Assembly: GCA_965267605.1 (NCBI GenBank)
Contig: OZ254088.1
Coordinates: 310,001-374,000, forward strand
DNA: 64,000 bases
Direction: 5' to 3'
From: G965267605 sp965267605
Lineage (GTDB): Bacteria; Bacteroidota; Bacteroidia; Flavobacteriales_E; Vicingaceae
Shown here: positions 40,880 to 48,157 of the stretch, in pieces
Layout of the letters: every line of letters begins with the position of its first letter
Position numbering within the stretch: the first letter of the stretch is position 1
The notes under the pieces: generated by a model
Seen by the model: only the letters and a program-made list of their open reading frames with translations
Database searches by the model: none
What the model was told of the DNA's origin: nothing
Program-made: the position numbers and the translations under genes

Positions 40880-41515
40880 ATGAGAAGCCTGCTGCTAGTT
40901 TGTATGTCCCTCTTTGCCCTGGGAGTTTTTGGGCAAGCTCATAAGGTGGAGCGGTATTTTTACAGCGCTACACCACCACCGTGTAAACTGTTGGTGAAAG
41001 TGCACGAAGGCAACGTGAAGGGGAAATGCCTGAGCCAGGTGGTGAGCCTTTATCTATCTGCAAAGGATACTGTGAACAAACTGGATAGAAGTGTCTTCCT
41101 GTCTCAAATGGAGTCTGACTCTATGGGCAAGTGTGTTTTCAATCTTCCAAGAAGTGGGAAGTATATGGTGACAACTGGTTGCGGTAAGTATGCCGTAGGT
41201 GTGGAAGATGGTATAGCGGTGAGTTGTCCAACCGTTAAGACTGCAGTTGTCATTGCCCCTGTAAGCTATTGCGGTGTTACATTGTACGATGGCGTAGATA
41301 GTAGTGAAGCGGTTATCCTGGCGAATCGCACTAATGAAGGAGTAGGATACCGAGCCGAGCAAGGTGTTATCAGGGGTATCCCGGTTTGGATTTGTGTCCG
41401 TCAGGAGCGTTTGACCAATCAGAACAGTAGTACAGTAGTTTATAGCTACGTGGCCATCGATAGGAAGACAGGGGAGCTTGTAGAGCAGGGTACGAAACAA
41501 GGCAGAGTGGGCTGA
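40880..41515 (+). CDS. Exported hypothetical protein
   Basis: A 211-aa exported protein with signal peptide MRSLLLVCMSLFALGVFGQA. The mature part has five or six Cys residues (PPPCKLLVK, GNVKGKCLSQ, MGKCVFNLP, TGCGKYAVG, AVSCPTVK) in a beta-rich sequence, so disulfides are likely. KVHEGNVKGKCLSQVVSLYL followed by KCVFNLPRSGKYMVTTGC could be a carboxypeptidase-regulatory-like sandwich. No named family. A GTAATTTG sequence ends 5 nt before the ATG and may be the -7 element. Confidence 0.65.
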   Translation: MRSLLLVCMSLFALGVFGQAHKVERYFYSATPPPCKLLVKVHEGNVKGKCLSQVVSLYLSAKDTVNKLDRSVFLSQMESDSMGKCVFNLPRSGKYMVTTGCGKYAVGVEDGIAVSCPTVKTAVVIAPVSYCGVTLYDGVDSSEAVILANRTNEGVGYRAEQGVIRGIPVWICVRQERLTNQNSSTVVYSYVAIDRKTGELVEQGTKQGRVG

Positions 41516-41823
41516 TAAACTCCTCCTTTGTATCGCTTACAGGAATTCGCTCTATAAAACGAAGTATGTGCCAATCCTAATCTTATTTCAATTCATTGTT
41601 GGTGTATTTCTGAACCTATACTAATCGGTTGTGTAGGGCAGTCTAAAACCCCTTTCTGGTTACCGATTTTCGCTCCATTTGCACTAAATCCGCCACTATC
41701 CAAGGCGAACCCGGGAAGCCAACAATTATTTAAGCAAATTGGATTGCTACAATCGCTACTTATTTCGCAAACCCAATGGTAGTGGGTGTAATAGGGGATA
41801 ACCTCGGTTATTGTTCTTAACTT
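41516..41823. other. 308-bp intergenic spacer
   Basis: No gene with a normal start is visible. The minus strand carries a start-less open frame of 92 codons (41593-41871), discussed as a finding. A near-palindrome ATAACCTCGGTTAT at 41798-41811 lies just before the metalloprotease start and could be a regulatory site. No TAnnTTTG promoter box was recognised. Confidence 0.4.
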
Positions 41824-43896
41824 ATGGCAACAATTAGGATCGCTATGAGACTTCGAACACTTGTTTTTGCGCTACTGATTCCATTCTTCGGATTGGGCCA
41901 GGAAATTCATTATTGTGGAACGGAAGCCACGCAAGCCAATATTGATTACCTGACTAAAACACGTTCACTTCGGCAATCGTTTCAGCTTAATGGCAACAAG
42001 ACCGTTTCTAACATCCGGTACGTTCCGATTCAGTTTCATATCGTTCGTCAGAACAATGGAACAGGTGGGTTGTCGCCTACACAATTGCAAAGTGTACTCG
42101 ATTCGATGAATTCGTTTTACATCAACGCGAACATTCAGTTTTTTGAGTGCGGGGGAAGGAATTACATCAACAACACGACCCACTACAACTTCATAAATTC
42201 GAATGAGAATACATTCTGTGGTCCTCACGATGTAAACAATGTGATCAATATCTACATGTTTAACACTGTGTCGAACGGTAGTTCAGCGCTATGTGGGTAC
42301 ACACGGTTTCCACCTTCGGTAGACAGGGTGATTATGGCCAATTCCTGTGCTATGAATTATTCCACTTTGCCACACGAACTAGGACATTACTTTACGCTGT
42401 ACCATACCCACGGTAAAACGAATCAGGGGACAACCAGTGAGCTCGTGAATGGTTCAAATTGTGCAACCGATGGTGACGACATATGCGATACTCCTGCAGA
42501 TCCTAACCTAAGTGGTGTGGTAAACACGTCTTGTCAATACACTGGCAACCTGGTTGATGCCAACAATCAACCTTACGTTCCGGATGAGCACAACATCATG
42601 TCTTACTCCCGCAAGGCCTGCAGAGATTTCTTTTCCCACTTACAATATGTGAGAATTGCCGCTGGACTTGCTATTGATAGAAACTATCTTGTTTGTTCAA
42701 CACCGCCCGCATTTGCCCAGTTCGACTATGTAGTACAACCTTGTGGTGGTGTGGTTTCGTTCTCAGACTTTTCCACCAATGGAGCAACAAGTAGATCGTG
42801 GGATTTTGGTGATGGAAGCCCTACATCTTCGGCAACCAATCCAACCCATACGTACACTACGTCTGGAACTTATTATGTAAGACTTACTTCTACCAACGCG
42901 AATGGTAGCACTACAGCACTCAGAAAGATTCAGGTTTCGATCGGATTACCAGCCGGTCCTGCAACTGTTAACGATACGGTGTTCACCAACCAACAAGCTA
43001 ACCTTACTGCTGGTCCTGGTGCCGGTGTTCTCAACTGGTATACTGCGCAAACCGGTGGAAATTTCCTCACTACTGGAAATGCTTACACAACACCACCACT
43101 CACTGCAACAACTTCATATTGGGTTGAGGATTCAGTAACCAATCCCATTCAGAAAGTTGGCCCTGCAAATAACTCAATTGGAACGGGGGCTAATTTTAAC
43201 AACGATCAGCACTTGGTATTCGATGTCCTTAGTCCTTGTGAGCTTGTATCTGTGGTAGTATATGCAACCAATGGGCCGAAGAACAGAACCATAGAGCTGA
43301 GAGATAATTTCGGCACTGTGTTGCAATCTGCAACAATCAACATTCCGAATGGTACGCAACGGATTAATCTGGGTTTTCAACTTACTCCTGGGGTGGATTA
43401 CCAATTGGGACTTTCTTCGGGGTCAATTCCTCAGGATTTGTATAGAAACAACGCTGGACCAAATTACCCATATACTATTCCAGGATTGATTTCAATTAAG
43501 AGAAGTAGTGCAGGTAGCAATCCGCTTCAGTACTACTACTTCTACTATGATTGGGAGGTAAGAGAACCTGCATGTGAGAGCCCAAGAAGTAAAGTAGATG
43601 GTGTTGTTCAGTTCCCGGTGGGGATTGATAATGTGTCAACATTGAATTTCAACGTATATCCGAATCCGGTTTCGGACGATGTCAACATCGTATTTTCATT
43701 GGCGAAAGCGGAACAAGTAACCTTGGATTTGCTTGATATCAGTGGAAAGGTAATTCGAAATATCCGTCAAGGTGCTTTGCCCCGCGGTTCGAATAAGATG
43801 AACGTTTCCGTTAGCGATCTTGCACAAGGCGTGTATCAGATCAGACTTGCGACTTCAACGGGCAGTTGGTCGAAAAAACTAGCTGTTGTCAAATAA
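41824..43896 (+). CDS. T9SS-secreted M43-type metalloprotease with PKD domain
   Basis: A 690-aa secreted zinc protease. The leader is MRLRTLVFALLIPFFGLGQE (ATG 41845; ATG 41824 adds seven codons). The pappalysin/cytophagalysin-type catalytic domain covers about residues 70-300. Its zinc motif is LPHELGHYFTLYHTHG (HExxHxxxxxH) and the Met-turn is EHNIMSYSRKACRDFF. A PKD domain follows at about 310-380 (SRSWDFGDGSPTSSATNPTH, TYYVRLTSTNANGS), then an Ig-like region and a lectin-like region. The C-terminal type A sorting domain is FNVYPNPVSDDVNIVFSLAK ... LAQGVYQIRLATS. The product is therefore exported through T9SS and attached or released at the surface. A bidirectional terminator follows. Confidence 0.93.
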   Translation: MATIRIAMRLRTLVFALLIPFFGLGQEIHYCGTEATQANIDYLTKTRSLRQSFQLNGNKTVSNIRYVPIQFHIVRQNNGTGGLSPTQLQSVLDSMNSFYINANIQFFECGGRNYINNTTHYNFINSNENTFCGPHDVNNVINIYMFNTVSNGSSALCGYTRFPPSVDRVIMANSCAMNYSTLPHELGHYFTLYHTHGKTNQGTTSELVNGSNCATDGDDICDTPADPNLSGVVNTSCQYTGNLVDANNQPYVPDEHNIMSYSRKACRDFFSHLQYVRIAAGLAIDRNYLVCSTPPAFAQFDYVVQPCGGVVSFSDFSTNGATSRSWDFGDGSPTSSATNPTHTYTTSGTYYVRLTSTNANGSTTALRKIQVSIGLPAGPATVNDTVFTNQQANLTAGPGAGVLNWYTAQTGGNFLTTGNAYTTPPLTATTSYWVEDSVTNPIQKVGPANNSIGTGANFNNDQHLVFDVLSPCELVSVVVYATNGPKNRTIELRDNFGTVLQSATINIPNGTQRINLGFQLTPGVDYQLGLSSGSIPQDLYRNNAGPNYPYTIPGLISIKRSSAGSNPLQYYYFYYDWEVREPACESPRSKVDGVVQFPVGIDNVSTLNFNVYPNPVSDDVNIVFSLAKAEQVTLDLLDISGKVIRNIRQGALPRGSNKMNVSVSDLAQGVYQIRLATSTGSWSKKLAVVK

Positions 43897-43917
43897 GACA
43901 GTCAGCGAAAAAACTAG

Positions 43918-43947
43918 AAAAGCCCATCCAATTCGGATGGGCTTTTT
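43918..43947. terminator. Bidirectional rho-independent terminator
   Basis: A 12-bp perfect stem (AAAAGCCCATCC / GGATGGGCTTTT) with loop AATTC is flanked by T on the plus strand and by T (from A) on the minus strand. It lies between the convergent metalloprotease and PepSY-like genes and can serve both. Confidence 0.9.
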
Positions 43948-43966
43948 AGTAGTTGGTTAGTTTGTT

Positions 43967-44461
43967 TTAGTTCAGATCGTTCTCTTCCATTGGAAGATCG
44001 TTGTCCTCTTCCTCCTCTATAGCAGAGGTTTTGAAAATGCCGTTCTCATCGAAAATCAACTCTACGACACCAGTAGAATCTTTCAGTTCCACGGTATACA
44101 TAGTTCCCTCTTCTGAAGTCGCTTTTTCGTACTCTAATGTTTCAGCACCAGGGTGGTTTGATTCAATGTATTTAAGTGATGTGTCAGGCATTGCGTCCGC
44201 AGTTATTTCCTGTTCAGAACCTACCTGTGTTCCATCAGCATCGTAGGTTACTGAATGCTCCATGCCATCAACTTCAAATTCTGCTTCGATGTAGTCGCCT
44301 TCCACTTCCCACGCAACTTCTTTTTGGTCTGGATACGCTTTGGTGAAAGCATCCTTAACCGAAGTGGGCACAGTTGTGATTGTATTGTCTTCTACAGGCT
44401 TATCACAACCTACAGCCATCAGTGCTACACCAACGACTGCGATACTTAAGATTCTTTTCAT
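43967..44461 (-). CDS. PepSY-like (BLIP-fold) lipoprotein
   Basis: A 164-aa predicted lipoprotein (MKRILSIAVVGVALMAVGCD, lipobox AVGC). It contains two PepSY-like units: VPTSVKDAFTKAYPDQKEVA with WEVEGDYIEAEFEVDGMEHS, and SLKYIESNHPGAETLEYEKA with YTVELKDSTGVVELIFDENG. The C-terminal tail is very acidic. In Bacteroidota such proteins often lie next to and are controlled by a two-component system, which is the arrangement here (histidine kinase 60 bp upstream on the same strand). A ligand or signal-binding role in the periplasm is inferred. Confidence 0.85.
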   Translation of the reverse strand: MKRILSIAVVGVALMAVGCDKPVEDNTITTVPTSVKDAFTKAYPDQKEVAWEVEGDYIEAEFEVDGMEHSVTYDADGTQVGSEQEITADAMPDTSLKYIESNHPGAETLEYEKATSEEGTMYTVELKDSTGVVELIFDENGIFKTSAIEEEEDNDLPMEENDLN

Positions 44462-44521
44462 GTTAGTTTGTTTTATGATTACAATTCAAACCTACACCCC
44501 AATTCTAAAGTAATTCTGAAG

Positions 44522-45772
44522 CTAGAAATCTATGGTGAAACGGTGCTGATCCTCGGCCAGGCTGTAATCGACCTTCCAACTATGAAAGTTGGAGATAGAT
44601 TGAATGATCGAAAGGCCCAATCCCATCGATTCTGAATGTGGGTTACCAATGTTGAACCGATCGAACAATGCAGTGGTTTCGGTCTCGTAAATCGGTCCTG
44701 TATTGCTGACAATCAATTGATGCTCATTCAGCTGAATTGTTATTGATCCGCCTTCCGGGTGGTTGTGTTTGATGGCATTGGATATCAGGTTGGTACACAG
44801 GCTTGCAACAAGGGCAGCATTGCCTTGTTTTATCACTTTGGGAGCGATATCCGATTCCAGTGAAATTCCCTTGCCATCCATTTGATCTTTGTATTGCCAA
44901 ATCTGCTCGCTGATAATGTCGGCTATGTTCAGCGTTTCATTCTTATCATATTGCTGATTGTCAATCTTGGTCATCCATACCAGCTGCTGGTTGAGTTTAC
45001 TTAAACGATTGGCGGCCTTCATGGCTGCGCCAATAGCAACGCTTTGTTCTTCGGTTAAGCCTTTTGCTTGAATTGCCTCCTCCAACTTGGAGCTAATAAT
45101 GGCAAGCGGTGTTTGCATCTCATGTGAGGCATTTTCAGAGAACTGTTTCAGTGCTCTGTAATCTGTGATCAACTTGTTTGTGAGGCTTTTCAGGACTGTG
45201 TTCAACTCCTCGAACTCTTCAATTCCACTTTTGGTTGTCTCTAAGGCCTTCCCGTTTTGAAATGAGAAGTTTGACAATTGTTCCAGGTCTTTGTAGAAGG
45301 GCTGCCAGAGTTTCCTCGAAAGAGACCTTGAGGTGACTACACCTCCCACAACCAATACGATAAGTACCAATGCCAGTGGAAACGCTATGGTTTCAATGTA
45401 GTCGTGAGGTTCGAGAATAACCTGCCGCACTACCACATGGTACTTCGTGTATTTGATTTTTCTCACAGCACCTACTTCCCGGAACAACTCATTGTCTTCT
45501 TCGATAGGATCGAAAACCAGTGTGTCCTTAACCCAGGAAGTTTCCGGAGCTTTCTTGCTCATCTTTCGGATTTCCAGAATTGGAGGGATACTTCTGGGAG
45601 GCTTGCCGGCCTCTATTTGCCAAAAGATGCGCTCAACATTAACCTTCAGTTTATCCGTAACTTCTTCACGCATCACCGAGGTGATGGCATAGTACATGAT
45701 GCATCCAAGAATGAGGAAGAGCACCAGGGAAAGTCCCAAGTAAGTGCGCGTTGTTCTTTGCAGCAGCTTCAT
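44522..45772 (-). CDS. Sensor histidine kinase
   Basis: A 416-aa membrane kinase. There are two membrane helices (YLGLSLVLFLILGCIMYYAI near residue 15 and FPLALVLIVLVVGGVVTSRS near 140) with an extracytoplasmic sensor of about 100 residues between them. The H-box is FSENASHEMQTPLAIISSKL (phospho-acceptor His). The N-box is CTNLISNAIKHNHPEGGSIT, and the ATP-lid glycines are in SMGLGLSIIQSISNF. There is no recognised named sensor domain. It is coupled to the response regulator by an ATGA overlap, and the PepSY-like lipoprotein gene follows, so that protein may be its target or accessory. Confidence 0.93.
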   Translation of the reverse strand: MKLLQRTTRTYLGLSLVLFLILGCIMYYAITSVMREEVTDKLKVNVERIFWQIEAGKPPRSIPPILEIRKMSKKAPETSWVKDTLVFDPIEEDNELFREVGAVRKIKYTKYHVVVRQVILEPHDYIETIAFPLALVLIVLVVGGVVTSRSLSRKLWQPFYKDLEQLSNFSFQNGKALETTKSGIEEFEELNTVLKSLTNKLITDYRALKQFSENASHEMQTPLAIISSKLEEAIQAKGLTEEQSVAIGAAMKAANRLSKLNQQLVWMTKIDNQQYDKNETLNIADIISEQIWQYKDQMDGKGISLESDIAPKVIKQGNAALVASLCTNLISNAIKHNHPEGGSITIQLNEHQLIVSNTGPIYETETTALFDRFNIGNPHSESMGLGLSIIQSISNFHSWKVDYSLAEDQHRFTIDF

Positions 45773-46446
45773 TGCTCACTGAATTTATAACCTACACCGT
45801 AAACGGACTTAACGTAATCTTTGCCGCCCGCGGCTACAATTTTCTTCCTCAGGTTTCTGATGTGTGTATATATGAAATCGTAACTACCAGAGTGATCAAG
45901 CTCATCTCCCCAAAGGTGATCAGCTAGCGCTTCCTTCGTGATAACCCGCTCTTTGTTTGAAATGAAATAGAGGATGATGTCGTACTCCTTTTTCGTTGCA
46001 TCAATAGTGGTTCCATTCACTTTCACCTCCAGTGCGTCTGTATCTAGTATGATTTCATTGAATGCAACGTTTGTTGATCCCTGAAACTTGGTTCTTCTGA
46101 TAAGAGCATTGATCCTCGATCCCAGTTCTGCAAGATGAAACGGCTTCGTGATGTAATCATCTGCACCTAAATCAAGCCCTTCTATCCGATCGTCAAGCGC
46201 GTTCCTTGCAGAAACTATAAGTACTCCTGTATTCGGGTACTCTTCTTTGAGATGTTTGAGCAAAGTCAATCCGTTGCCATCAGGTAGATTGAGATCCAGT
46301 ACTACAATATCGAAGCTGTGATCAATCAATGCATCTTCTCCTGAAAACAGATTCTCTGCTTCCACGCATTCATGTCCGCTCTCATTGATGTATGTGGACA
46401 TCGAAGAGCGCAGATCAGCTTCGTCTTCAACTACCAGTACTTTCAT
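45769..46446 (-). CDS. OmpR-family response regulator
   Basis: A 225-aa DNA-binding response regulator. The receiver domain has the acidic pair in KVLVVEDEADLRSSM, the phosphorylated Asp in FDIVVLDLNLPDGNGLTLLK, the conserved Ser/Thr in VLIVSARNALDD and the Lys in DDYITKPFHLAELG. The C-terminal winged helix contains KKEYDIILYFISNKERVITK, ALADHLWGDEL, YTHIRNLRKKIVAAGG and VKSVYGVGYKF. ATG 46446 is used because it begins the first receiver strand; an upstream in-frame codon at 46467 adds seven residues. Partner kinase follows with a 4-bp overlap. Confidence 0.94.
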   Translation of the reverse strand: MKVLVVEDEADLRSSMSTYINESGHECVEAENLFSGEDALIDHSFDIVVLDLNLPDGNGLTLLKHLKEEYPNTGVLIVSARNALDDRIEGLDLGADDYITKPFHLAELGSRINALIRRTKFQGSTNVAFNEIILDTDALEVKVNGTTIDATKKEYDIILYFISNKERVITKEALADHLWGDELDHSGSYDFIYTHIRNLRKKIVAAGGKDYVKSVYGVGYKFSEQ

Positions 46447-46491
46447 TACAAGCAAGGTAGTGAACAATTCTGTAGGAATTCTGAAGGAGGT

Positions 46492-47025
46492 TTACAGGTC
46501 GGTAGGGAGGGGTATTTCCGCAGATGAGTATTCTTTGATCAGCTGCCCGTCTTCGTTGATCAGAAACTTGTGGAAGTTCCACTTAACCTCCGCATCGAAG
46601 GCCCCATTGAGTTCTTTGGAGGTTAGCCAATTATAAAGCGGATGTTGGTTCTTTCCCTTGACATCAACTTTCTCAGTCAAAGTGAAGGTGACACCATAGT
46701 TCTTGTTACAGAAATCTTGAATTTCCTTGGCGGACCCAGGCTCCTGACCGCCAAACTGGTTGCAAGGCACCCCAACGATCTCCAGCTTGCTTTTGTGTTT
46801 CGAGTACAACTCCTGTAGGTTGGCATATTGCGGTGTATAGCCGCATTCTGATGCAACGTTCACGAACAATACCTTCTTGCCCTTCAGTGTGTTCAGGTCA
46901 AGTGGATCACCCTGGATGGTGCGAATTTCAATGTTATATAAATCCATAGTTGTCTTCCCTTGTCCTTGAACATAGCTGGCAGAAAGCAGTGTACAAATGA
47001 TCAGGATGCCTGGTGTTCTAACCAT
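46492..47025 (-). CDS. Glutathione peroxidase family protein, exported
   Basis: A 177-aa thiol peroxidase of the GPx family with cysteine, not selenocysteine, at the active site: FVNVASECGYTPQYANLQEL. The other conserved blocks are VGVPCNQFGGQEPGSAKEIQ and VKWNFHKFLI (Trp/Asn of the catalytic set). ATG 47025 gives a leader (MVRTPGILIICTLLSASYVQ), so the enzyme is likely periplasmic and uses thioredoxin-like donors. The open frame upstream to 47088 is not protein-like. It is divergent from a MarR regulator, and operator-like palindromes lie between them. Confidence 0.9.
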   Translation of the reverse strand: MVRTPGILIICTLLSASYVQGQGKTTMDLYNIEIRTIQGDPLDLNTLKGKKVLFVNVASECGYTPQYANLQELYSKHKSKLEIVGVPCNQFGGQEPGSAKEIQDFCNKNYGVTFTLTEKVDVKGKNQHPLYNWLTSKELNGAFDAEVKWNFHKFLINEDGQLIKEYSSAEIPLPTDL

Positions 47026-47099
47026 AATTGTGCGAGTGTAAATGTAACCATTGAACTTATGGAATTGTTTTGTTTCAAATAAATTCATTATAATTGTAT

Positions 47100-47119
47100 T
47101 ATCAATAATTGATATATCA
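47100..47119. promoter_or_regulatory. Overlapping palindromes, candidate MarR operator at its own start
   Basis: TATCAATAATTGATA (47100-47114) is a perfect odd palindrome. It overlaps TTGATATATCA (47109-47119), which is the core of the 20-bp palindrome at 47569. The second element ends exactly at the TTG start codon (47120), which suggests autoregulation of the MarR gene and possibly of the divergent peroxidase gene. Confidence 0.5.
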
Positions 47120-47554
47120 TTGAATAAATCAGATTTACATAGCGTATTGCTTTTTCAGATTGACAGGACTTCCAGGGCGGCAAAGCAGTATTCCCAGAAA
47201 GAAATGGATGAACGGGGAATGGGCATTACCGTAGACCAATGGGTGTTGTTAAAGATCATAGAGGAACGCGGTCCATCCACTCAAAAGGAGTTGGCAATAG
47301 CATCCTTGCGTGATCCGGCATCCATTACCAGAACGTTGGATCTGTTGGAGAAACGTGATCTGGTAATTCGAATGAAGGTGCCGGAGAACAGGAGGAGTTA
47401 TTCTATCTCCCTAACCTCAACTGGTAAGCGGTTCATCAAAAAACACATGGCAATGGTTGAGCAACATCGTGTCAATAGTACGAAGGGTTTAACCAGAAGT
47501 GAGATCGAGATAATGATGGAACTCCTAAAGAAGATGCAGAAGAATTTCGTCTAA
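47120..47554 (+). CDS. MarR-family transcriptional regulator
   Basis: A 144-aa winged-helix repressor of MarR type, the usual family length. The helix-turn-helix is in GPSTQKELAIASLRDPASIT and RTLDLLEKRDLVIRMKVPEN, with the wing RRSYSISLTSTG. The C-terminal dimer helices follow (HRVNSTKGLTRSEIEIMMEL). TTG 47120 is taken as the start: codons further upstream (to 47051) add an Ile-rich stretch that overlaps the operator region. MarR proteins commonly respond to phenolic or oxidative signals; the divergent peroxidase gene supports an oxidative link by inference. Candidate operators flank the gene on both sides. Confidence 0.88.
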   Translation: MNKSDLHSVLLFQIDRTSRAAKQYSQKEMDERGMGITVDQWVLLKIIEERGPSTQKELAIASLRDPASITRTLDLLEKRDLVIRMKVPENRRSYSISLTSTGKRFIKKHMAMVEQHRVNSTKGLTRSEIEIMMELLKKMQKNFV

Positions 47555-47568
47555 AATTTTTTAAACTA

Positions 47569-47588
47569 ATTGTTGATATATCAACAAT
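47569..47588. promoter_or_regulatory. Perfect 20-bp palindrome, candidate MarR operator
   Basis: ATTGTTGATATATCAACAAT is a perfect 20-bp inverted repeat 35 bp before the NTF2-like gene. Its central TTGATATATCA recurs at 47109-47119. Further TCAA half-sites (AGTCAATA, AATCAACT) follow towards the start codon. It has no T tract and too short a spacing to act as a terminator. Confidence 0.65.
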
Positions 47589-47623
47589 AGATAAGTCAAT
47601 ATAAATCAACTAAATAATAAATC

Positions 47624-48052
47624 ATGAAAACCAGAATGATGATTACGTTGCTAATGCTGACTACGGTGGTAGTATCGAGAGGACAATCACAGGACATCCA
47701 TTCCATTGAGCAAACCATTTATGCTTTTGCCAAGGCAGGGGACGATCAGGATGCTTCAACGCTCCAGGGAGTGCTTGATCCCAATTACAGGGTAGTAATG
47801 AACCAGCTGTTTGGAAGTACAGAAGTGAGCATACTTCCGCGCAGTGTTTACTTGCAAAAGATCAGGACAAAGGAGTTTGGCGGAGACAAACGCTCCATAG
47901 AAATTCAGAACATCGAAGTGAACGGATTATGTGCCTCTGCACGTGTTAAAATGACAGGTGCAAAACTGAGTACTGTTTCGTTCATTCAACTTGTTCGGAA
48001 CGCCAAGGGACAATGGAAGCTAGTGGAAGATATTCCAACTATACTGCCTTAA
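47624..48052 (+). CDS. Exported NTF2-like protein
   Basis: A 142-aa exported protein with leader MKTRMMITLLMLTTVVVSRG. A cone-shaped NTF2/SnoaL-like domain follows: SIEQTIYAFAKAGDDQDAST, VLDPNYRVVMNQLFGSTEVS and NAKGQWKLVEDIPTILP. This is the lumazine-binding-like group frequent in Bacteroidota. It lies downstream of the MarR gene and directly behind the 20-bp palindrome, so it is the best candidate for MarR control. No catalytic residues can be assigned. Confidence 0.75.
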   Translation: MKTRMMITLLMLTTVVVSRGQSQDIHSIEQTIYAFAKAGDDQDASTLQGVLDPNYRVVMNQLFGSTEVSILPRSVYLQKIRTKEFGGDKRSIEIQNIEVNGLCASARVKMTGAKLSTVSFIQLVRNAKGQWKLVEDIPTILP

Positions 48053-48103
48053 ATTTCAGATTTTCAATTGGTTACGGTGTTTTTTGGTGAGCACCGTGGC
48101 CGG

Positions 48104-48134
48104 TTGAAATTCCGCCCCCAAAATCGTAAATTCG
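48104..48134 (+). promoter_or_regulatory. Promoter of icmF
   Basis: TTG (48104-48106), a 20-nt spacer and TAAATTCG (48127-48134, one mismatch to TAnnTTTG) lie upstream. The 23-nt stretch up to the ATG contains GGGGGAGGAAG, an unusually strong Shine-Dalgarno-like run for this window. Confidence 0.5.
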
Positions 48135-48157
48135 TGTGCCTTTTCAGGGGGAGGAAG

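Noticed and set aside
48074..48097. Hairpin ACGGTG / CACCGT before icmF
   Set aside because: Six-bp stem, 12-nt loop and no T tract; too weak for a terminator, and no cobalamin-riboswitch features are present.
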